Part shown: piece by piece, positions 14,831-23,100 of the stretch
Layout: the number at the start of each line of letters is the position of its first letter
Position numbering within the stretch: position 1 is the stretch's first letter
Origin: an uncultured Clostridia bacterium
GTDB taxonomy: Bacteria; Bacillota_A; Clostridia; TANB77; CAG-508
DNA: 23,914 nt
Direction of reading: 5' to 3'
Assembly (NCBI GenBank): GCA_944393165.1
Contig: CALXZF010000025.1
Coordinates: 1 to 23,914, forward strand
Translations under genes and position numbers: made by a program
Notes under the pieces: model-generated
What the model saw: only the letters and a program-made list of their open reading frames with translations
The model's database searches: none
Told to the model about the DNA's origin: nothing

Positions 14831-14934
14831 TTATTTAATAGGAAATCTCTTCGAAATTTCTATTAAATAAAAAGCTATAATCGCTATTGCCTTTAGGATT
14901 TCCTCCTTACAGTCGGAAACCTAAATAAAAGGAG
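14830..14934 (+). promoter_or_regulatory. Structured leader of the GerS-like gene
   Basis: Two hairpins precede the gene. The first pairs 14830-14841 with 14860-14871 (12 bp, perfect), extended by AAAT/ATTT around an eight-base loop containing CTCTTCGA. The second pairs TTTAGG-A-TTTCC (14892-14903) with GGAAACCTAAA (14915-14925). The second loop contains TCCTT, complementary to the Shine-Dalgarno AAGGAG (14929-14934), so the site could be covered by a loop pairing. I recognise no known riboswitch class. Confidence 0.4.
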
Positions 14935-14941
14935 TTTATTA

Positions 14942-15583
14942 ATGAAAGAAAAATTTAAAAACAAAAAGATTTTGATTATCGTTTGCCTTGTGATTTTTGC
15001 TTTAATTTTAATTTTTTTAATAAAAAATAATTATAAAAATTTTAAAACTGGCAATAATATGAGTAATAAAAATATTGAGGAAATTGAAGAATATATTTTA
15101 AATATTAGTTCATATGAGTCAGAAATAGAAGTTACAGTACAAAGCAATAAAAATACTAATAAATATGTAATTTTACAGCAATATATAAGTCCAAATAAAA
15201 CAAAGCAAGTTGTATTAGAACCGAGCAACATACAAGGGTTAGAAATAGTATTTGACGGCGGAAGCTTAAGTATCAATAATACTAAACTTAATTTGAATGT
15301 AGTTTATGAAAATTACGAATATCTGGCAGACAATTATTTGACTTTAGAATCATTTATAGAAGATTATAAAAAGTGCAAAGAAAATAATAAAGCTAAAAAG
15401 TTTGAAGAAAATAATGAATATATATTTGAAGCAAATGTTCAAAAAAGTAACTATGTTTATAATAAAAAATTATATATATCAAAAGAAACAGGAAAGCCAA
15501 CCAAATTACTAATAGAAGATATTAACGAAAAAAACACAGTTTACATATTATATAAAGAGATAAAATTAAATGATTTAAAGTAA
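14942..15583 (+). CDS. GerS/YdcC-like membrane-anchored protein
   Basis: This 213-residue protein has a basic N-terminus and one hydrophobic helix (about residues 10-27), then an exported domain. The segment IEEIEEYILNISSYESEIEVTVQSN followed by KYVILQQYISPNKTKQVVLEPS resembles the LolA-like fold of Firmicutes GerS/YdcC proteins: an amphipathic helix, then strands measuring a lipoprotein-carrier-like sheet. There is no lipobox cysteine, so it is anchored by its helix. Context supports the call: in B. subtilis ydcC lies in acpS-ydcC-alr-ndoAI-ndoA, and here mazF/ndoA follows 109 bp later, with alr and the antitoxin missing. Related proteins act in spore germination or cortex processing; the role here is inferred. 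Confidence 0.6.
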   Translation: MKEKFKNKKILIIVCLVIFALILIFLIKNNYKNFKTGNNMSNKNIEEIEEYILNISSYESEIEVTVQSNKNTNKYVILQQYISPNKTKQVVLEPSNIQGLEIVFDGGSLSINNTKLNLNVVYENYEYLADNYLTLESFIEDYKKCKENNKAKKFEENNEYIFEANVQKSNYVYNKKLYISKETGKPTKLLIEDINEKNTVYILYKEIKLNDLK

Positions 15584-15692
15584 TAGCATAAAATTTGAGC
15601 CTATTAATTATAAATCATAAAATATCTCGAACTAATTTTTGAAATATATTAAAAGATAAACCTTAAATATAGAACTATTGGGAGTGAAGGAT

Positions 15693-16040
15693 ATGGTAAT
15701 AAAAAGAGGAGATATGTTTTATGCGGATTTAAGTCCGGTTATTGGCTCAGAGCAAGGAGGCATTAGACCTGTTTTGATTATACAAAATGATGTGGGGAAT
15801 AAGCATAGCCCAACAGTTATTGCAGCAGCGATTACATCACAAACAGGAAAAAATAAATTACCAACTCATATTGAAATTGGTTCTCAAAATAGTGGGTTAA
15901 AGGCAGATTCAGTAGTCTTGGCAGAACAAATTAGAACGATAGATAAAAGTAGATTAAAAGAAAAAATAGGACACATTGATGATGACAATATAATTTCACA
16001 AATTAATAATGCTTTGGGAGTAAGTTTCGGACTAGAATAA
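15693..16040 (+). CDS. mazF: MazF/EndoA mRNA interferase
   Basis: This 115-residue protein closely matches Firmicutes EndoA/NdoA throughout: [70 protein letters not shown] and a C-terminal GVSFGLE. The catalytic Arg25 (in GGIRPVL) and Thr48 (in AAITSQ) known for the B. subtilis enzyme are both present. It cleaves single-stranded mRNA at a short motif. ATG 15693 is chosen, with GGAG 8 bases upstream; an in-frame TTG at 15678 is weaker. No MazE/EndoAI-type antitoxin gene precedes it: the 109 bases upstream hold no plausible frame. Either the antitoxin is elsewhere or control differs. Confidence 0.95.
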   Translation: MVIKRGDMFYADLSPVIGSEQGGIRPVLIIQNDVGNKHSPTVIAAAITSQTGKNKLPTHIEIGSQNSGLKADSVVLAEQIRTIDKSRLKEKIGHIDDDNIISQINNALGVSFGLE

Positions 16041-16046
16041 GCAAAT

Positions 16047-16130
16047 ATAGACTGATTTAATTTGTAATTTGTTTTTTAAAGGCATTATACTCAACCTTTA
16101 AAATATCAAATATCACTTAAATCAGTCTAT
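16047..16130. terminator. Nested 84-base stem-loop between convergent mazF and the HD-GYP gene
   Basis: The outer stem ATAGACTGATTTAA (16047-16060) pairs perfectly with TTAAATCAGTCTAT (16117-16130). The inner TTTTAAAGG (16074-16082) pairs with CCTTTAAAA (16095-16103). The two 13-base strands between are equal in length and partly complementary. A further 7-bp hairpin (ACTTATG/CATAAGT) lies near 16172-16195. There is no clear U-tract on either strand, so a terminator role is only probable from its convergent position. Confidence 0.5.
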
Positions 16131-16195
16131 CTTCGTATTTATAAATAGTGAGGCTGTATTATTAAGTCACTTATGCTATAGCGAACTCATAAGTA

Positions 16196-17128
16196 CTACA
16201 CTTCCAATTTCTTTATAATTTTAATCTCGTTATATAGCTTGTCTATTCTGTCTTTTCTAATTTGCAGTGCATTTTTATAATCTTCATAAACCTGTCTATA
16301 ATTATCAAAATTCTCATCAACTTGAAATAGTAATTTCATACCTTCTTTATAATAGTTTTTCTTTTTGTCAGTTTTGGCTTCTTCCATTTTGTCAGCATAT
16401 TTACAAATGAGTTCGAGCCTTTTTATATTCTCTTTCAAATAATCTAAATACTCATATAAACAACTAATTTCATATAAAATATCATCAATAACAACTTTGA
16501 ATAACATTTTAAGAACGCGTTTATTAATTTTACCAACCTTTGAATTTTGAGCCAAATGATCTAGTGCTACAAATTTAGGGTCTGGTTGAGAATCTTTTAT
16601 TAAATCTTTCAATGTCTCAGATATATTAACATGGGTTTTATATTGCCTTTTAGTTACTATTGCATCATATTCATCTGCAACACGAATGATTTGTGCCTCC
16701 ATAGGAATTTTCGTAATCCCATTTGGATATCCTGTACCATTTAGAGCTTCATGGTGGTCTAAAGCTCCGATTGCATATGGCCTTAGTTTTAAATCTGCCA
16801 TACACATTTCATATCCTTTAGTTGTGTGTGTTTTCATTATTTCAAATTCTTCATCAGTAAGTCGTCCGGGTTTATTTAAAATCGCTGGTGGTATAAACAA
16901 TTTACCAATATCATGTAAATAAGCACAAATTGTACAATAAATGGTAAATTTTGTATTAAAATGAAAATATTCACAAATTCTACAAACTAAATTAGCAACA
17001 TTTTCGCTGTGTCTACGAGTAAACATGTCTAGATTACCTAATACCTCTAATTGATATCTCATTGTTTTGTCCAAGTTATAGGATTTTAAATTAATTGGAC
17101 TATAAAAATCAAATTTTTCTTTTCTCAT
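16196..17128 (-). CDS. HD-GYP domain protein, probable cyclic-di-GMP phosphodiesterase
   Basis: This 310-residue protein has an HD-GYP domain at about residues 30-200: RRHSENVANL, AYLHDIGKLFIPPAILNKPG (His72-Asp73), the His101 region MKTHTTKGYEM, DHHEALNGTGYPNG (HHE 125-127, GYP 133-135) and IIRVADEYDAI. These are the metal ligands and the GYP motif needed to hydrolyse c-di-GMP. The C-terminal 100 residues are charged and helical, probably coiled coil. It has no receiver or other sensor domain. I start at ATG 17128, with GAAAGGA 9-10 bases upstream. The frame continues to ATG 17230 through a very hydrophobic 34-residue segment without a ribosome binding site; a membrane anchor from that start is possible but less likely. 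Confidence 0.9.
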   Translation of the reverse strand: MRKEKFDFYSPINLKSYNLDKTMRYQLEVLGNLDMFTRRHSENVANLVCRICEYFHFNTKFTIYCTICAYLHDIGKLFIPPAILNKPGRLTDEEFEIMKTHTTKGYEMCMADLKLRPYAIGALDHHEALNGTGYPNGITKIPMEAQIIRVADEYDAIVTKRQYKTHVNISETLKDLIKDSQPDPKFVALDHLAQNSKVGKINKRVLKMLFKVVIDDILYEISCLYEYLDYLKENIKRLELICKYADKMEEAKTDKKKNYYKEGMKLLFQVDENFDNYRQVYEDYKNALQIRKDRIDKLYNEIKIIKKLEV

Positions 17129-17230
17129 ATAGAAATATCCTTTCAAATTTTTCTTAAGTACTAATGTTATGATACTATAAAAAATAAAAAAAAACAATAA
17201 AAAATGAATAATAAAAAAAATATGGAGCAT

Positions 17231-17663
17231 AATAATAACATAAGATTGATATTAGTTGAACTAAGAGTAATATGAGATGTTTAATTTTTAATGTTTTATA
17301 TTATTCGAGCAAAGATGTATAATAGTGTAATGACCTTATATTATTATATGTCGGAGATTTAAGAGTATATTGTTTGTGCTATGGCTGTACAATAATCTAT
17401 ATTTACTTAATTTTTTTGTTGTAGATATAATTTAATAAAAGTATGGTTGAACCATATGCAATATATTCGAAGTTAAGATTATTCTTGTATTTGTTAATGA
17501 TTGTTACTAGTCCCATGTGGATGAATATGGTTATTAAAAGTGCATTTGTAGTCGAGCGACTGATTAATATATTTGGTGATTTAGCTTATTTGGGCAGTAA
17601 TGTTCATTAGGTTATAAATTAGGTATATTAGTTTTAGCTGGAGATTAATATCAGTTTTATGAT
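17231..17663 (+). other. Gene-free stretch, possible leader or non-coding RNA
   Basis: I find no coding frame on either strand in this roughly 430-base stretch. It holds a promoter-like pair on the plus strand, TTTATA (17295-17300) and TATAAT (17318-17323), 17 bases apart, a small palindrome near TATGGTTGAACCATA (about 17440-17455), and AGTCGAGCGACT (about 17552). It ends at a strong terminator (17664-17703). With no gene between promoter and terminator, a non-coding RNA or an attenuated leader for the amidohydrolase is possible. I recognise no known RNA family. Confidence 0.35.
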
Positions 17664-17703
17664 AAATGTTGCTATAGTTAACTCTATAGCGACATTTTTT
17701 GTG
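17664..17703 (+). terminator. Strong intrinsic terminator upstream of the amidohydrolase gene
   Basis: AAATGTTGCTATAG (17664-17677) pairs with CTATAGCGACATTT (17684-17697) through 14 pairs, one of them G-U, with a six-base loop TTAACT, followed by a run of U (to about 17700). It lies 107 bases before the amidohydrolase start and 430 bases from any possible upstream gene on this strand. Confidence 0.8.
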
Positions 17704-17776
17704 ACTTCGGCCGTTTAATAGATAGTTGAATAATTGGCAAAAATCTGGTATAAATAAAGCATATATAAAAATTGGG

Positions 17777-17809
17777 AAAGGAGCGCATGATAATTTGTAT
17801 CATGCAAAA
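17777..17809 (+). promoter_or_regulatory. Ribosome binding site with a stem-loop between it and the start codon
   Basis: AAAGGAG lies at 17777-17783, 26 bases before ATG 17810, too far for normal initiation. The gap contains a perfect 8-bp hairpin, GCATGATA (17785-17792) with TATCATGC (17798-17805) and a five-base loop. When folded it leaves one base before and four after, an effective spacing of about five. Two out-of-frame ATG triplets lie in the stem and would be hidden. Confidence 0.55.
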
Positions 17810-19081
17810 ATGAAGATGATAATAAAAAATGGAAATGTTATTATATTTGAAGATGAAGATGTAAAAGTAAAAAATGTTGATGTAAAAATAAAGGGAAATA
17901 AAATAGATAGTATAGCTGAGAACATAGAGGTAGAGCCAGGCGAAAAAGTAATTGATGCAAAAAATAAAGTAGTAATGCCGGGCCTTATAAATACTCACGC
18001 ACATATTGCAATGAGCATATTTAGGGGAACTTTTGAAGGATGTGATTTATATACATGGCTAAATGAAAAGATTTGGCCAATTGAGGCAAAGCTTACAGAA
18101 AAAGACATATATGATGCTAGCATGTTATCAATTTTAGAGATGATTTCTACTGGAACAACTTGTGTTAATGACCACTATTTCTTTTCTGAAGCAATTAGGG
18201 ATGCACTAAGCCAAAGCAAGATGAGAGCTGTAATTACAAGAGTGCTTATGGACAGTGACGGAAAAGAAGCATCTCAAAATAGAATAGATGAATTTGTTCA
18301 TCTTATTGAAACCAAAGATGAGAATAATGAATTAATAACATATACTGTGTCACCACATGGGTTATATACTTGTTCAGGAGAAGTCTTAGAAGTGGCAAGA
18401 AACTTAGCTTTAAAATATAATTTGCCAATTCATATTCATTTCTTAGAAAGCATAAGCGAAATAGAAGATATTAAAAAACTCCATGGAGAAAGTGCTGCAA
18501 AAGTGCTAAAAAAATATTTTGACGGAATTCATACAATATTAGCTCATGGAGTAAAAATTGATGATAAAGACATAGAAATTTTAAAAACAATGGATTGCGG
18601 AATTTCGCATAATCCTATTTCGAATTTAAGATTGGGATGTGAAATTGCAGATATTACAAAATACAAAAAACAAGGAATTAATGTTGGACTGGGAACAGAC
18701 GGACAAGGCTCTGGAAATAATTTAGATATGTTTGAAGCAATGAGAACAGCAGCTCTGCTACAAGGGGGAATTCATGAAAACGAAGATAGAATAGAGTCAA
18801 GAGATGCTATAAAAATGGCAACAATAGAAGGAGCGAAGCTATTAGGGCTAGATAATAAAATTGGAAGCATAGAAGTTGGTAAAGAAGCAGATATAATAAT
18901 TGTAGATAATACCCCTTCATTAAATAACATTAAACTAGTTCCAAACAAAGATACTATCTCAAACTTGGTATACAATACAGACGGACGCAATGTAGAAACT
19001 ACCATAGTAGGAGGAGAAATCTTAATGGAAAATAGAGAGATAAAAAACTTATCAGTCCAAAAAATTATAGGAAAATTTTAA
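17810..19081 (+). CDS. Amidohydrolase, MtaD / S-adenosylhomocysteine deaminase type
   Basis: This 423-residue protein belongs to the amidohydrolase superfamily, nearest the 5-methylthioadenosine/S-adenosylhomocysteine deaminases. Metal and catalytic residues are visible: His63 and His65 in NTHAHIAMSIFRG, HIHFLES (His208/His210), LAHGV (His246), and Asp297 in GTDGQGSGNNLDMFEAMR. IWPIEAKLTEKD and STGTTCVNDHYFF are family segments. The C-terminus returns to the beta-sandwich (GSIEVGKEADIIIVD). It probably deaminates an adenosine-type nucleoside in the cytoplasm. The start at ATG 17810 gives the usual N-terminus MKMIIKNGNV; an upstream in-frame TTG (17726) adds unrelated residues. The usual HVAET motif reads HFLES here, so substrate is uncertain; chlorohydrolase/guanine deaminase relatives cannot be excluded. 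Confidence 0.88.
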   Translation: MKMIIKNGNVIIFEDEDVKVKNVDVKIKGNKIDSIAENIEVEPGEKVIDAKNKVVMPGLINTHAHIAMSIFRGTFEGCDLYTWLNEKIWPIEAKLTEKDIYDASMLSILEMISTGTTCVNDHYFFSEAIRDALSQSKMRAVITRVLMDSDGKEASQNRIDEFVHLIETKDENNELITYTVSPHGLYTCSGEVLEVARNLALKYNLPIHIHFLESISEIEDIKKLHGESAAKVLKKYFDGIHTILAHGVKIDDKDIEILKTMDCGISHNPISNLRLGCEIADITKYKKQGINVGLGTDGQGSGNNLDMFEAMRTAALLQGGIHENEDRIESRDAIKMATIEGAKLLGLDNKIGSIEVGKEADIIIVDNTPSLNNIKLVPNKDTISNLVYNTDGRNVETTIVGGEILMENREIKNLSVQKIIGKF

Positions 19082-19233
19082 TAGCACTAAACAATGTGTA
19101 AATATTTAACTTTCAGTAATTTTAACACAATGTAAACAGAAACATATAAGTACAACATACGCATATAATTCGTTTTATATCACGGTTACCTTTGCTATCA
19201 TATAATTGAATTTTTTATGAGAAGGGGTAGAAT

Positions 19234-19569
19234 ATGAAGAAAGCAAGGGTAATAAAAATCGGGAAAAATATCCAAGCTTTAAGAAGAAGTTATGGATATA
19301 CACAAGAAAAATTAGCTGAAGCAATTGAGTGTTCACCTAGATACATTGGAGATATTGAGCAAGACAGATCAAAACCTTCATATGAGGTATTGGTAAGAAT
19401 GTGCAATTTGTTTAAAATAGGACTCGACGAAATATTTAGTGAATACTTAGATGTAAAAGGAAAGAAAGAGATTAATAGTGCATTATTTGGATTTGACAAA
19501 CTAAAACCAAATAATCAAGATACAATAATTCATATGATAGAATACTTTAATAAAAGCAATGTATCTTAA
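19234..19569 (+). CDS. XRE-family transcriptional regulator
   Basis: This 111-residue protein has an N-terminal helix-turn-helix of the Cro/C1 type at about residues 8-66: IGKNIQALRRSYGYTQEKLAEAIECS split across helices 1-2, then PRYIGDIEQDRSKPSYEVLVRMCNLFKIGLDEIF. The C-terminal 45 residues are a short helical tail (LFGFDKLKPNNQDTIIHMIEYF), perhaps for dimerisation. GAAGGGG precedes ATG 19234. It stands alone: 150 bp after the amidohydrolase, with an inverted repeat array starting right at its stop codon. Its target is unknown. Confidence 0.92.
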   Translation: MKKARVIKIGKNIQALRRSYGYTQEKLAEAIECSPRYIGDIEQDRSKPSYEVLVRMCNLFKIGLDEIFSEYLDVKGKKEINSALFGFDKLKPNNQDTIIHMIEYFNKSNVS

Positions 19570-19696
19570 AAAGTTGTCGTTTTGGGGACAGGCCTTGAAA
19601 CGACAACTTTTTCGTTTGGGGACAGGCCTAAAACGACAACCTTGTCGCTGAGGGACAGGCCTAAAACGACAACTTTGTCGCTGAGGGACAGACCTT
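19570..19696 (-). repeat. 34-bp repeat array B, inverted relative to arrays A and C
   Basis: On the plus strand GGGACAGGCC-type boxes recur with 34, 33 and 33 base spacing (GACA at 19587, 19621, 19654, 19687), each preceded by the palindromic CGACAACTTTGTCG or a variant. Read on the minus strand these are the same units as array A. The array begins at the base after the XRE gene's stop codon. Copies vary by a few bases (for example TTTTTCG for TTTGTCG), so it is older or less homogenised than array A. Confidence 0.9.
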
Positions 19697-20030
19697 AATT
19701 TGTTATTCCAAAAGTCGGTATAATAGGTCTAGGGAGAAAATGTAAGAATCTTATACTATTTACAAATATTGTCAAAGGACTTTTTTAACCTATAAAAAGT
19801 CAATTAATAGTTGTAAAAAAATCAAAATTACTATATAATCTACAGAGTATAGTGAGTAAAATGAAGTATAGTCTAAAAATGATTTTCAAGTTAGGAAAAA
19901 GATTACAAAATATAATAAAAAAATGATTTTGGTTCAATATACAACTAATAATAGAATGTTATGGGAAAAATTGGTAATAAGGTTTGGTAGCACACTTATT
20001 TGTTTTAAGTTTAATACCAGAAACGACAGA
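19697..20030 (+). other. AT-rich interval between inverted arrays B and C
   Basis: I see no conventional gene here. It contains the probable smc promoter at 19811-19839 and a 21-codon frame at 19861-19926 whose product would be MKYSLKMIFKLGKRLQNIIK plus a final K, cationic and amphipathic, but with only a weak ribosome binding site. Arrays B and C face each other across this interval, so the whole 19570-20176 segment has the shape of an element with inverted ends. Confidence 0.4.
19811..19839 (+). promoter_or_regulatory. Probable sigma-A promoter of smc
   Basis: TTGTAA (19811-19816), 17 bases, then TATAAT (19834-19839). It gives a leader of about 340 bases that would contain the whole of repeat array C. 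Confidence 0.6.
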
Positions 20031-20176
20031 ATGACAACTTTACTAATTTAATGCTTGTCTTTAGAATAGCAACCTTACTAATTTAATGCTTATCTTTAGC
20101 ATGGCAACTTTACTGATTCAAGGCCTGTCCCCGAACGACAACTTTGTCGTTTTAAGGCCTGTCCCCAAACGACAAA
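20031..20176 (+). repeat. 34-bp repeat array C with decayed upstream copies, joined to the smc ribosome binding site
   Basis: Written from the ACGACAACTTTGTCG side, units run 20031-20065, 20066-20100, 20101-20134, 20135-20168, plus a partial ACGACAAA at 20169-20176. The last full unit is canonical, the one before is half changed, and the first two keep only the spacing and scattered bases (GCAACYTTACTAATTTAATG). Conservation rises towards smc. The final partial copy merges with AAAGGAG, the Shine-Dalgarno sequence of smc, as array A does with porD. Confidence 0.85.
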
Positions 20177-20187
20177 AGGAGTAGAAT

Positions 20188-23100
20188 ATGTATTTAAAGA
20201 GAATAGAGTTACAAGGTTTTAAGTCTTTTGCAGATAAAACAGTTTTAGAGTTTAAGAGTGGAATTACATCAGTTATTGGACCTAATGGTTCTGGAAAAAG
20301 TAATATTTCAGATGCTATTAGGTGGGTTCTTGGAGAACAAAGTATGAAGTCTTTAAGAGGCTCAAAGTCTGAAGATATTATTTTTGCAGGAACTCAAGCA
20401 AGAAAGTCTCTTGGATTTGCTGAGGTTTCTATGGTTATTGATAATACTGACGGCAAACTTCCTATTGAATATAGTGAGGTTACTGTAACTAGAAAGATAT
20501 ATAGAAGTGGTGAAACTGGTTATTTTATAAATAAAGTTCCTTGCAGATTAAAAGATGTATTAGAATTATTTATGGATACTGGTATTGGAAAAGACGGATA
20601 TAGCATTATTGGACAAGGCAAAATTGATGAGATTTTAAGTAATAAGTCTGAAGATAGAAGAAAGATTTTTGAAGAGGCTGCAGGTATAGTAAAATATAGG
20701 ACTAGAAAGTTAGAGTCAGAGAAAAAACTGGAGCAAACAAAATTAAATTTACTTAGAATTAATGATATTTTGTCAGAGATTGAGTCAAACATAGAGCCGT
20801 TAAAAATGCAATCTGATAAAGCTAGAAAGTATTTAGATTTAAGAGAAGAACTAAAAAATATAGAAGTTGGCTTATTTTTATACAATATTTCTGACTATAA
20901 AGAAAAGCTAGAAAAGATTGTACAAGATATTCAAATTGTTGAAGACCAAAGCAACAGTGAAAATGAGAAAATGGCTAATTTACAAAATGCCAAAGAAGAG
21001 TTAAAAAAAGAGATTGATGAAATTACTTCTAAAATAGAAGAAATGCAAAATTTAGGTTTTGAGAGCACTAATAAAATAGAAAAGATTAATTCTGAGATTG
21101 GAATTTCTAAAGAAAGAATTCAAAACAATGCTGTAAATAAAGAAAGACTTGAAAAAGAAATTGAAGAAACAAAAGCAAGAATAAATGAATTAGAAGAAGA
21201 ACAAAAACAAAAGTTATCTAAAAAAGAGAGCTTATTTGCCAATAGAGAAAAGTTTCAAAAAGAATTAGATGAGAAGCAAAAAGAGTTGGAAGAGCTTACT
21301 AAAAAGTTATCAGCAAAAGAGCTTGAAATAGAGGGAAAGAAAAGCAATATAGAGAAAAATACAGATAGAAAATATGAAATAATTTCAGAAATAAGTGCTT
21401 TAGATACAAATTATGATAATATAGAAAAAAGAGAAAAAAGCATCAAAAACGAGATTAATAGTTTGACTTCTGAAATAGATAGTACAAGAACTGATAAACA
21501 AGAAAAGTCAAAAGAGTTTTATGATATAGAATATAAGAAAAATGAGTTAAGTAAATCTTTGCAAGAAAAGCAAAGTAAAAAAGAAGAAAGTATGACTAAA
21601 ATAAAAGAATTTGATACATTACTAAATAACTTAACTTATGAAAGCAGAATGAAAGATTCTAGACTAAAATTTTTGATAGAAACAGAGAAAGAAAAAGAAG
21701 GCTATACGAGAAGTGTTAAATCATTATTAACAGATTGCGATAATGATGCAAGCTTAAAAAAAGGAATGAATGGAATTTTAGCAAATCTTATTTCTGTTGA
21801 TAAAAAGTATGAAACTGCAATAGAAATGTGTCTTGGACTTGCTTTACAAAATATTGTAACAGATACAGAAGAGGATGCAAAAAAATTGGTTGAGCATTTA
21901 AGGAAAAACAAATTAGGAAGAGCATCTTTCTTACCAGTGTCATCAATTAGAGGAAAAAAACTAGATAGAATAATAAAAAACAGCACTGAAGGAGTAATTG
22001 GTGTTGCATCTGATTTGGTAAAATGTGATAAAAAATATGAGCAAATTGTACTTAATTTACTTGGTAGAACTTTAATTGTAGAAAACATGGACACAGCAAT
22101 ACAGATGTCAAAATTAAACTCACATTCTTTTAGAATTGTAACTTTAGAAGGAGATATTATAAGCAATACAGGAGCTATTACTGGTGGCTCTATACAAACT
22201 AAAACAGTAAGCATTCTAGGTAGAAGTAGAGAAATTGAATCTCTAGAAAAAGAACTAAAAGAAATAAATAGCAAAATAGAAAAAATAACAAAAGAGAAAA
22301 AGGACTATTCTGAGTCTGTAACAGATGTCATTGAAGAAGTAACAAGATTGGAAAAAGAACTTCAAGATATTGAAGTGGTTTATGCTGCAGAAAACCAAAA
22401 AATACTTAATATTGAAGAAGGAATTTCTAAATTAGAAGTAAGAAGAGAGAAACTAAACCATGAATTGGAAGAATTAGCTAAACAAAAGCTTGAAAATCAA
22501 ACGGAAAAAGAGCAAAAACAAGAAGAAATAAATTCATTAGAAAAACAAATAGAGGAATTAAGCAAAATTGTAGAAGAGTTTGCTTTAAATAATAAAGATA
22601 ATCAAAAATATATTGATGATTTGAACTTTGATATTACAAACTTAAAAATATCTGTATCTTCTTTTGATGAAAGTGGAACTTCTATTGATGAAATGGTGGA
22701 GAGAATAAACAAAGACATAGAGCTTAATAAAACAGGAATAGAAAACAAAGAAAAAAATATAGAAGAAGTTTTAGATGAGAACAAAAATCTAGAACAAAAG
22801 ATTACAGACTTAGAGAACGAAATTGCCAAAATAAAATCTGATGTTGAAAATAGCTCTAATATAGTAGAAAATTTAAAAAATGATAGATTAGAAAAGAGTA
22901 GCAAATTATCAAAAGCTGAAAAAGACATAAGCGATGAATTTGCAGTGATAGAAGACATAAAAGGAGAGCTTGTGAAATTAGATGTAAGAAAAACAAAGCT
23001 AGAACAAGACTTGGAACAAGTTGTTAATAACTTATGGGTAGAATATGAGCTAACTCCAAATAATAGCGAAGGATATGTAAAACCACAGAATGTACAGAAG

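Noticed and set aside
17129..17230. N-terminal membrane anchor of the HD-GYP protein
   Set aside because: The hydrophobic residues come from a very AT-rich stretch with no ribosome binding site; GAAAGGA before ATG 17128 is the better signal. Kept as an alternative.
19861..19926. 21-residue cationic peptide gene in the smc leader
   Set aside because: Composition is suggestive, but the ribosome binding site is weak and such short AT-rich frames arise by chance; not listed as a gene.
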